Positions 1-4,623 of a stretch of 5,635 nt of DNA are shown in pieces. This DNA is from Phyllobacteriaceae bacterium. GTDB taxonomy: Bacteria > Pseudomonadota > Alphaproteobacteria > Rhizobiales > Ancalomicrobiaceae. Where the stretch lies: positions 1 to 5,635 of the forward strand of contig JAAYVT010000628.1 of NCBI GenBank assembly GCA_012517025.1, in the 5' to 3' direction. Position numbers and translations under genes: made by a program. The stretch's first letter is position 1. Every line of letters starts with the position of its first letter. The notes beneath the pieces are model-generated. The model was not told the origin of the DNA. It searched no databases and saw only the letters and a list, made by a program, of their open reading frames with translations.

Positions 1-264
1 AAGGGCGATGCGCGGTCGCTGTCGATCGCCGCCGCCTCGATCGTCGCCAAGGTCTTACGGGACCGGCTGATGACGCGCGCGGCGGAGGATTTTCCGGGCT
101 ACGGCCTGGAGATTCACAAGGGGTACGGCACCGCCGCCCATCTCGCCGCGCTCGCCGCCCTCGGCGCCAGCCCACTCCATCGCGCGACCTTCGCGCCGGT
201 GGCGCGGGCGCTCGGGCGGGTCGGCGAAGGTGCGGTCTCGCCCTCGGAAGACGGGCTTCTCTGA
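1..264 (+). CDS. rnhB: Ribonuclease HII, C-terminal part (5' end outside window)
   Basis: RNase HII cuts the RNA strand of RNA-DNA hybrids and removes single ribonucleotides misincorporated into DNA, in the cytoplasm. The reading frame is open from base 1 and encodes 87 residues before TGA at 262-264. The fragment begins KGDARSLSIAAASIVAKV and continues with LRDRLM, FPGYG, HKGYGTAAHLAAL and PLHRATFAPV. These are the conserved C-terminal blocks of the family in the right order. The Asp of LRD matches the last metal-binding carboxylate of the family, where VTRD is usual; here Thr is replaced by Leu, written with the rare codon TTA. The other catalytic acidic residues lie upstream of the window. 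The gene ends normally with a short tail. The next gene on this strand is trpS, 240 bp away and apparently with its own promoter, so the two need not form an operon. Confidence 0.93.
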   Translation, partial: KGDARSLSIAAASIVAKVLRDRLMTRAAEDFPGYGLEIHKGYGTAAHLAALAALGASPLHRATFAPVARALGRVGEGAVSPSEDGLL

Positions 265-302
265 GGGCGGGGCGCCTTCCCTTCCTCGTCGCGACGAACG
301 GG

Positions 303-332
303 TTGCGGCGATCGCCGGTCCGGGGCTATGAC
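303..332 (+). promoter_or_regulatory. Candidate promoter of the trpS leader transcript
   Basis: A -35-like TTGCGG (303-308) is followed 18 bases later by a -10-like TATGAC (327-332), preceded by C to give the CTAT start common in alphaproteobacterial promoters. The predicted transcription start is about 338-340, which coincides with the ATG (339) of the Trp-rich leader ORF. The spacer contains the perfect 10-bp palindrome GGCGATCGCC (307-316), and another, CGTCGCGACG, lies at 287-296. The -35 match is only moderate, so the call rests partly on the downstream leader. Confidence 0.45.
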
Positions 333-338
333 AGAGGC

Positions 339-389
339 ATGATCGACCCGGCCCTCGCCTCCCTCGCTTGCTGGTGGCGCTCCTTCTGA
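339..389 (+). CDS. Putative Trp-rich leader peptide upstream of trpS
   Basis: A 16-codon ORF encodes MIDPALASLACWWRSF and ends at TGA (387-389). Two adjacent Trp codons (TGG TGG, 372-377) lie just before the stop, and the 5' arm of a perfect hairpin begins at the next base. There is no well-spaced Shine-Dalgarno sequence; an AGAGG lies only 1 base from the ATG. However, the ATG falls at the predicted transcription start, so translation would be leaderless. From literature memory, the Sinorhizobium trpL attenuator also starts at the AUG and carries tandem Trp codons. The gene downstream charges tRNA-Trp, so stalling at WW during Trp shortage is a natural signal. TGGTGG is not rare in GC-rich DNA, so a chance ORF is possible; position, length, hairpin and neighbour together make the call. 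Confidence 0.5.
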   Translation: MIDPALASLACWWRSF

Positions 390-396
390 AGGAGCG
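378..396 (+). promoter_or_regulatory. Hairpin overlapping the leader stop codon (attenuator element)
   Basis: The arms CGCTCCTT (378-385) and AAGGAGCG (389-396) pair perfectly over 8 bp with a 3-base loop. The 5' arm begins immediately after the second Trp codon, and the leader stop TGA lies in the loop and first paired base. A ribosome paused on the Trp codons would cover the 5' arm and prevent folding. No T-run follows, so this is not by itself a Rho-independent terminator. The 3' arm contains a perfect AAGGAG, but no start codon lies at normal distance; the nearest is ATG at 407, 12 bases away. Confidence 0.5.
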
Positions 397-504
397 GCCC
401 GTCGTCATGTCCCTTGCAACGACCGTCGCCGCCGCGAACCGGCAGGCTCGATCGTCGTTCGAGGAAGTCATCGGCTCGTGGCGGCTCCCACTCGGAGACG
501 TCAG

Positions 505-1584
505 ATGCTTCAGTACTCCCTTCTCCCCGACGACCTTTCCCGACCGGCCGCCGGCGAAAAACCGGTGATCCTCACCGGCGACCGCCCGACCGGACCGCTG
601 CATCTCGGCCATTGGATCGGCTCGCTGCGCAATCGCGTCGCGCTCCAACACACGCACCGCCAATTCGTTCTGATCGCCGACACCCAGGCGCTCACCGACA
701 ACGGCGACGATCCCGGTAAGATCTCCCGCAACGTGCTGGAGATCACCATCGATCAGCTCGCCGCCGGGCTCGATCCCACCCTCACCACCTTCTGCCTGCA
801 GTCGGCGCTGCCGGCACTGGCGGAACTGACGCTGCTCTACATGAACCTCGTCACGGTGGCGCGGCTCGAGCGCAATCCGACGATCAAGGACGAGATCCAG
901 GCTCGCGGCTTCGGACGCGACATTCCGGCCGGCTTCCTGTGTTACCCGGTGGCGCAGGCCGCCGACATCACCGGCTTCCGCGCCACCGTGGTGCCGGTCG
1001 GCGAGGACCAGATCCCGATGATCGAGCAGACGGTCGAGGTGGTGCGGCGGATCAACCGCCTCGCCGGCGCGATCGTGTTGCCCGAACCGAAGGCGCTGGT
1101 GCCGACGGTCGGCCGCCTCCCCGGTCTCGACGGTCGCGCCAAGATGAGCAAGTCGCAGGGCAACGCCCTGGCGCTCGGGGCGTCGCCGGACGAGATTCGG
1201 GCGGCGGTCCGGCGGATGTACACCGATCCGGATCACCTCCGCGTCGAGGATCCCGGCAAGATCGAGGGCAACGTCGTCTTCGCCTGGCTCGCCGCCTTCG
1301 ACGAGGATCGCGACGGCCTGCGCGAGCTCGAGGCGCGCTATCGGCACGGCGGGCTCGGCGACGCGACGGTGAAGCGGCGGCTCGAGGACATCCTCCAGGC
1401 GGTGCTGGCGCCGATCCGCGAGCGCCGGGCCCGTTTCGCCGCCGATCCCGGCGAGGTCGCGGCGATCCTGGCGCGCGTCAGCGAGACGGCGCGGGAGATC
1501 ACCCAGGCGACGCTCGACGACGTCCGCGCCGCCTTCGGCCTCTACCGCCTGCCGACGGTCGCGAGGACGATCGGCCGGCCCTGA
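505..1584 (+). CDS. trpS: Tryptophanyl-tRNA synthetase, TGDRPTG/HLGH subgroup
   Basis: This class I aminoacyl-tRNA synthetase joins Trp to tRNA-Trp using ATP in the cytoplasm. The start chosen is ATG 505, with GGAG at 494-497 seven bases upstream, giving 359 residues. A GTG at 478 would add nine residues and has GAGGAA 11 bases upstream, which is less convincing. Residues 22-42 carry ILTGDRPTGPLHLGHWIGSL, with the class I HIGH-type motif as HLGH at 33-36. The second ATP-binding motif KMSKS is at 213-217. Other conserved blocks are IADTQALTDN, ERNPTIKDE, GEDQIPMIEQT and MYTDPDHLRVEDPGKIEGNVVF. These blocks resemble the TrpRS form I associate with lactobacilli and clostridia more than the SGVQPTGNLHLGNYLGA form usual in alphaproteobacteria. 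It may therefore be a second or horizontally acquired copy, which the window alone cannot show. Base composition matches its neighbours. A Trp-codon leader lies 116 bases upstream and a strong terminator follows the stop. Confidence 0.93.
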   Translation: MLQYSLLPDDLSRPAAGEKPVILTGDRPTGPLHLGHWIGSLRNRVALQHTHRQFVLIADTQALTDNGDDPGKISRNVLEITIDQLAAGLDPTLTTFCLQSALPALAELTLLYMNLVTVARLERNPTIKDEIQARGFGRDIPAGFLCYPVAQAADITGFRATVVPVGEDQIPMIEQTVEVVRRINRLAGAIVLPEPKALVPTVGRLPGLDGRAKMSKSQGNALALGASPDEIRAAVRRMYTDPDHLRVEDPGKIEGNVVFAWLAAFDEDRDGLRELEARYRHGGLGDATVKRRLEDILQAVLAPIRERRARFAADPGEVAAILARVSETAREITQATLDDVRAAFGLYRLPTVARTIGRP

Positions 1585-1588
1585 AACG

Positions 1589-1630
1589 GCGAAGGCCCGT
1601 GTCCTTCGACACGGGCCTTCGCTTTCGTTC
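1589..1630. terminator. Bidirectional Rho-independent terminator between trpS and atpF
   Basis: The arms GCGAAGGCCCGTGTC (1589-1603) and GACACGGGCCTTCGC (1608-1622) pair perfectly over 15 bp with a CTTC loop. TTTCGTT follows on the + strand. On the - strand the stem is followed by CGTTTCAG, a short T-tract. It starts 5 bases after the trpS stop and lies 26 bases beyond the atpF stop, so it can end both convergent transcripts. Confidence 0.9.
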
Positions 1631-1647
1631 GTTCCGATCCGGCCGGC

Positions 1648-2139
1648 TCAGTTGAGCTTGGCGGCGACCTCGGAGATGCCCTTGGCGATCAGATCGGGGC
1701 CGACCGGGCCGGCGACCTTGGCGGCGAGGACCTTCTCGGCGGCGGCGACCGCGAGGTCGGCGGCGCGCGAGCGGACTTCCGCGACCGCCTGGGCTTCCGC
1801 CTGGGCGATCTTGGTCTCGGCCGCGCGGGTGCGACGGTCGATCAGCTCGGCGAGCGACTTCTCGGCCTCGGCGGTGGCGAGGTCGGCCTGGGTCTTGGCC
1901 TCGGCGACGATCGACTGAGCCTCGAGCTCGGCGTCGGCCGCCTTCTTCTTGTAGGCGGCGAGCAGCTCGGCGGCTTCCTCGCGCAGGCGCTTGGCCTCGT
2001 CGAGTTCGGCCTCGATCGCGGCGACCTTGCCGTCGAGCGCGGCGCCGATCTTGCCGGGAACCTTGAGGGCGACGAGCACGCCGAAGAACAGCAGCAGCGC
2101 GATCAGAGCCCAGAGTGTGGCGAGAGAGGTGGCGTCCAT
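1648..2139 (-). CDS. atpF: F-type ATP synthase F0 subunit b
   Basis: Subunit b forms, with b', the peripheral stalk that ties the membrane a subunit to the F1 head through delta. The 163-residue protein has one N-terminal membrane segment at about residues 7-27 (LATLWALIALLLFFGVLVAL). A long charged helix rich in Ala, Glu and Lys follows (about 35-145), as expected for the stalk coiled coil, and the length is normal. The ATG at 2139-2137 has AGGAGG six bases upstream. That site overlaps the end of atpF' (TGA then GGAGG), so the two are probably translationally coupled, which would fit the one b plus one b' stoichiometry. It is the last gene of the operon, and the shared terminator at 1589-1630 follows. 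Assignment as b rather than b' rests on gene order and on the lack of the long polar N-terminus seen in its neighbour. Confidence 0.93.
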   Translation of the reverse strand: MDATSLATLWALIALLLFFGVLVALKVPGKIGAALDGKVAAIEAELDEAKRLREEAAELLAAYKKKAADAELEAQSIVAEAKTQADLATAEAEKSLAELIDRRTRAAETKIAQAEAQAVAEVRSRAADLAVAAAEKVLAAKVAGPVGPDLIAKGISEVAAKLN

Positions 2140-2149
2140 CGAGTCCTCC

Positions 2150-2689
2150 TCACTTCGCCGCTTGGACGGCGGCGGCGATCTCGTCGCGGCCGGTGCCGTC
2201 GCCGATCAGCGAAGAAACCAGCGCTTCCGTGGTGTCCACGGCGATCCCGTCGACCTCGGCGAGCGCCGCGGCCTTGATGCCTGCGATGCGGGTCTCGGCA
2301 TCGGCGATCTTCGCCGAGAGGCCCTTTTCCGCGTCGTGGCGCTTCGCGTCGATCGACGCGGCGAGGGCGGCGCGGGTGTCGGAGGCGATCCCGTTCGCCT
2401 TCTTGCGCGCCTCGGCGAGAGCGGCCTCGTAGGCCGCACCGGCGGCTTCGGAGTCCGCCTTGAGGCGGTTCGCCTCTTCGAGGTCACCGGCGATCTTCGC
2501 GTGGCGCGCCTCGAGGATGCCGCCGATGCGCGGCAGAGCCACCTTGGCCATCAACACGTAGAAGAGACCGAAGGTGATCGCGAGCCAGAGGATCTGCGAG
2601 GGAAAGGTCGAGCTGTCGAACGGAGGGAACGCCCCCGCATGCCCGCCCTCGTGCTGAACCTCGGCCGTGGTGTGGACTTGTTCTGCCAT
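2150..2689 (-). CDS. atpF': F-type ATP synthase F0 subunit b' (second stalk subunit)
   Basis: Subunit b' is the diverged second stalk subunit found in alphaproteobacteria, cyanobacteria and plastids, and it pairs with b. The 179-residue product has a polar His/Glu-containing N-terminus (residues 1-22). It then has the FPPFDSSTFPSQILWLAITFG block, where the membrane helix spans about 31-52 (ILWLAITFGLFYVLMAKVALP). A long Ala- and Glu-rich helical region runs to the end. PFD..TFPSQ.LWL.I.FG.FY is typical of alphaproteobacterial b'. The ATG at 2689-2687 has a GGGG/CGGG purine stretch 4-8 bases upstream, a weaker site than those of atpE or atpF. It lies 120 bp after atpE, separated by two GC-rich hairpins, and 10 bp before atpF. 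The gene is also named atpG or atpX in some annotations. Confidence 0.93.
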   Translation of the reverse strand: MAEQVHTTAEVQHEGGHAGAFPPFDSSTFPSQILWLAITFGLFYVLMAKVALPRIGGILEARHAKIAGDLEEANRLKADSEAAGAAYEAALAEARKKANGIASDTRAALAASIDAKRHDAEKGLSAKIADAETRIAGIKAAALAEVDGIAVDTTEALVSSLIGDGTGRDEIAAAVQAAK

Positions 2690-2717
2690 CGTACCCGCCC
2701 CGGGATGATCCGGTCAC

Positions 2718-2782
2718 CCGTCGTCGACCAGCCGACGACGGTCTCGATCGCAAGCGTCACCGGCCGCCCCGAGGACGGCCGG
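2718..2782 (-). repeat. Two GC-rich stem-loops in the atpE-atpF' spacer
   Basis: Read in the atp transcript, the first is CCGGCCG/CGGCCGG (2760-2766 with 2776-2782, 7 bp, 9-base apical region that can add two GC pairs). The second is CCGTCGTCG/CGACGACGG (2718-2726 with 2733-2741, 9 perfect bp, 6-base loop). Neither is followed by a T-run, so they are not ordinary terminators. They sit 28-92 bases downstream of the atpE stop, a position suited to a processing or 3'-end stabilising role for the atpE message. Confidence 0.6.
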
Positions 2783-2809
2783 CGAGCGACGACGTCTTCC
2801 TCGCGCCGA

Positions 2810-3034
2810 TCAGGCGAAGAGGAGGATCAGCGCGACGAGCAGCGAGAAGATGCCGAGAGCTTCGGTCACGGCGAAGCCGAAGATCAGGCGGCCGAACTGG
2901 CCGTCGGCGGCGGCCGGGTTGCGCAGCGCGCCGGCGAGGTAGTTGCCGAAGATGGTGCCGAGACCGATGCCCGCACCGGCCATGCCGAGGGTGGCGATAC
3001 CGGCGCCGAGGTACTTCGCAGCTTGCGGATCCAT
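2810..3034 (-). CDS. atpE: F-type ATP synthase F0 subunit c
   Basis: Subunit c forms the proton-driven rotor ring in the membrane. The 74-residue hairpin protein has a first helix with the glycine-rich ring-packing motif AGAGIGLG (about residues 19-26). The polar loop RNPAA (38-42) contacts the gamma/epsilon foot. The second helix holds the essential carboxylate Glu58 in GFAVTEALGIFSLL. Glu with no additional Na-binding pattern that I can recognise suggests H+ coupling. The ATG at 3034-3032 has a perfect AAGGAG seven bases upstream, the strongest ribosome-binding site in the cluster, as expected for the subunit needed in many copies. It lies 55 bp after atpB. Confidence 0.96.
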   Translation of the reverse strand: MDPQAAKYLGAGIATLGMAGAGIGLGTIFGNYLAGALRNPAAADGQFGRLIFGFAVTEALGIFSLLVALILLFA

Positions 3035-3089
3035 CTGAATGCTCCTTCGGGTGGTGTCTTTCGAGGGTACTGCCCGCGATCGTCCGGCC

Positions 3090-3848
3090 TCAGTGGCCGG
3101 GGTGGATCGCGTCGTTCAGGTACATGCAGGTCAGGACGGTGAAGACGTAGGCCTGCAGGAAGGCGACCAGGAATTCGAGCGCGGTCAGCGCCACGGCCAT
3201 CGCCAGCGGCAGCACCGAGCCCGCGACGCCGACGGCGCCGGCGGCGGAGAGCGTCACGACGAAGCCCGCGAAGACCTTCAGCGTGATGTGGCCGGCCAGC
3301 ATGTTGGCGAAGAGACGGACGGAGAGGCTGATCGGGCGGGACAGGAACGAGATGATCTCGATCAGCGTCACCAGCGGGATCAGCGCGGCGGGCACGCCCG
3401 ACGGCACGAACAGCTTGAAGAAGTGGAGACCGTTCTTCCACAGCCCGTAGCCCACGACGATGCCGATGACGGTGATCGCCAGGCAGAAGGTGACGATGAT
3501 GTGCGCCGTCACCGTGAAGAAGTAGGGCACCAGACCGATCAGGTTCGCGACCAGCACGAACATGAAGATCTAGAAGACGAAGGGGAAGAACTGCATGCCG
3601 GCCTTGCCGGCGGCGTCGCGCAGAGTGTTGGCGACGAAGGAGTAGCTCATCTCGGCGACGAGCTGCCAGCGGCTCGGCACCAGCGAGCGGCCCGACGACG
3701 CCATGACCAGGAAGCCGGTCGCCACGATCACCACGATCGCCATGAACAGCGAGGAGTTGGTGAAGGAGACGTCCCAGTGCCCCACCTGAATCGGCAGGAT
3801 CTTGGTGATGTGGAACTGATGGATCGGATCGACCTTGTCGGCTGCCAC
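3090..3848 (-). pseudogene. atpB: F-type ATP synthase F0 subunit a, interrupted by one in-frame TAG
   Basis: Subunit a provides the two half-channels that carry protons to and from the c-ring. The frame covers 252 codons, the normal family length, from GTG 3848-3846 (GGAG eight bases upstream) to TGA at 3092-3090. A TAG sits at codon 93 (3572-3570). Before it are 92 residues (MAADKVDPIHQFHI... through FFPFVF). After it the frame continues IFMFVLVANLIGLVPYFF to IHPGH. The second half keeps the essential Arg (about residue 178) in SLSVRLFANMLAGH and the final helices. Relatives usually have Ser or Thr at the TAG, so one TCG-to-TAG change explains it. No frameshift or other damage is visible. 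The ATG at 3563 has no ribosome-binding site, so separate translation of the second half is unlikely. The options are a sequencing error, a recent null mutation, or amber suppression. I use the pseudogene label only because the frame is broken as written. Confidence 0.88.
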
Positions 3849-3982
3849 CTGCCCGTCTCCATGTCTCGTCTCGTCGACGCCGTCCGACGCCGAACCCGGC
3901 CCGCGCTGTCGCGCATCCCCGCACCCTCCCGGACCGAACGTCCGAGAAGGCCTCGATTCTCATTCGCGGCCATCGCATAGCA

Positions 3983-3999
3983 CGTCGCGGACCGCGACG
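3983..3999. repeat. Perfect palindrome in the atpI-atpB spacer
   Basis: CGTCGCGG-A-CCGCGACG has 8 bp of perfect symmetry around one base. It begins 21 bases beyond the atpI stop in the 172-bp atpI-atpB spacer (3849-4020). In RNA it could form a 6-7 bp hairpin. There is no T-run. A weaker CGGAC/GTCCG stem lies at 3930-3944. I see no convincing gene in this spacer. Confidence 0.5.
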
Positions 4000-4020
4000 C
4001 TCTACGCCCTTGGGCCAGGG

Positions 4021-4443
4021 TCACCCGTCGGAACGATCCGACGACGCCCCCGAATTCCGTTTCGGCTCGGAGAGACGCGTCGTCGCCTCCGACACCACCC
4101 CCTCGGAGCGCAGGACGTTGAGCACGCCCGCGGCGAAACCGAGGAGGACGAACACGATCATCCCCCAGGGAGCGACGCCGAACGCCCGATCGACCGCCCA
4201 CCCGATGCCGCCTCCGACGATCACGCCGGCCACGAACTCGGAGGCGATCTTGGTCGCCTGGGCGAACCCGGAGGACCTGCCCCGCGGCTTCGCCGTCTCC
4301 TCCGCCTCCCGGCGCGCCTCGAGACTTTCGCCGAGACGTTCCAGACGAGCGGCGAGCGCCGCTTCCTCGGTGAGAGCCCCTCGGGGCGCGGGAGAGCTCG
4401 ACGCCTTCGTCTCGGGATCTCCTCCCGGCGATCGTTCGATCAT
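4021..4443 (-). CDS. atpI: AtpI-family ATP synthase accessory protein (F0 subunit I)
   Basis: AtpI is a small membrane protein at the head of many atp operons. It is not part of the mature enzyme and has been linked to c-ring assembly and Mg2+ supply. The 140-residue product has a charged, disordered-looking N-terminus (1-60). Two membrane helices follow, about 68-84 (ASEFVAGVIVGGGIGWAVD) and 92-111 (PWGMIVFVLLGFAAGVLNVLR), and a polar tail of about 28 residues ends it. The paired pattern EFVAG...G.GIGW..D..FG..PWG...F.L.GFAAG..NV is typical of alphaproteobacterial AtpI. The ATG at 4443-4441 has a GAGGGA purine stretch about eight bases upstream. It is the first gene after the promoter at 4521-4549, with a 5' leader of about 70 bases. 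The N- and C-terminal extensions are rich in Ser, Glu and Arg and poorly conserved, which is usual here. Confidence 0.88.
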   Translation of the reverse strand: MIERSPGGDPETKASSSPAPRGALTEEAALAARLERLGESLEARREAEETAKPRGRSSGFAQATKIASEFVAGVIVGGGIGWAVDRAFGVAPWGMIVFVLLGFAAGVLNVLRSEGVVSEATTRLSEPKRNSGASSDRSDG

Positions 4444-4520
4444 GGTCGGGATCCCTCGCTTTGGACGTCGCCTCGCACGCAGGCCCGGCCGGAGCCGATC
4501 CCACCTTCGAAACCGGGCGC

Positions 4521-4549
4521 ACCATAGTGGCGGGAAAATGGCCTGTCAA
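4521..4549 (-). promoter_or_regulatory. Promoter of the atpIBEF'F operon
   Basis: On the - strand a perfect TTGACA (4549-4544) is followed by a 17-base spacer and TATGGT (4526-4521), preceded by CAC. This is a near-consensus housekeeping-sigma promoter. Transcription should start near 4514, leaving about 70 bases before the atpI ATG. The spacer holds an AT-rich CATTTTCCC patch that contrasts with the GC-rich surroundings. It lies downstream of the smc stop, so atp expression need not depend on smc read-through. Confidence 0.85.
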
Positions 4550-4565
4550 GGAGACCAGACTTTAG

Positions 4566-4593
4566 TTTATCTCCATGAAAACAATGGGATAAA
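4566..4593. repeat. AT-rich dyad upstream of the atp promoter
   Basis: On the + strand TTTATC-t-CCAT (4566-4576) pairs with ATGG-GATAAA (4584-4593), giving 10 bp with a single bulged T and a 7-base GAAAACA loop. It ends 17 bases upstream of the atp -35 box. It could be a protein-binding site or a weak end signal for the smc transcript; with no T-run after it, a terminator is less likely. A second element, GCGAAA-GT-TTTCGC, lies at 4603-4616 beside the smc stop. Confidence 0.5.
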
Positions 4594-4623
4594 TCGGCAG
4601 CGGCGAAAGTTTTCGCGTCTCCC

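Noticed and set aside
378..410. Classical Rho-independent attenuator terminator
   Set aside because: The hairpin is strong, but GGCCCGTCGTC follows rather than a T-run; translational control fits better.
478..504. GTG 478 as the start of trpS
   Set aside because: ATG 505 has a better-spaced GGAG, and the added residues (MAAPTRRRQ) do not look conserved. It cannot be fully excluded.
407..568. 53-codon ORF starting at ATG 407 with AAGGAG 12 bases upstream, overlapping trpS
   Set aside because: The spacing is long, AAGGAG is better explained as a hairpin arm, and the ORF runs out of frame into trpS with no recognisable product.
55..1347. 430-codon open frame on the - strand opposite rnhB and trpS
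   Set aside because: It is antisense to two well-recognised genes, is very rich in Arg, Gly and Glu as expected of a GC-rich shadow frame, and matches no family I recognise.
1991..3142. Long + strand open frame opposite atpF, atpF' and atpE
   Set aside because: Low-complexity Arg/Asp/Glu/Gly-rich translation across several genes on the other strand; a shadow frame.
3090..3563. Second half of atpB as a separate gene starting at ATG 3563
   Set aside because: There is no ribosome-binding site before the ATG, and the frame joins the first half exactly through one TAG, so it is a single interrupted gene.
3039..3980. Long + strand open frame opposite atpB, rich in His, Asp, Glu, Gln and Arg
   Set aside because: The composition is that of an antisense reading of a membrane protein gene. 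There is no domain or ribosome-binding site support.
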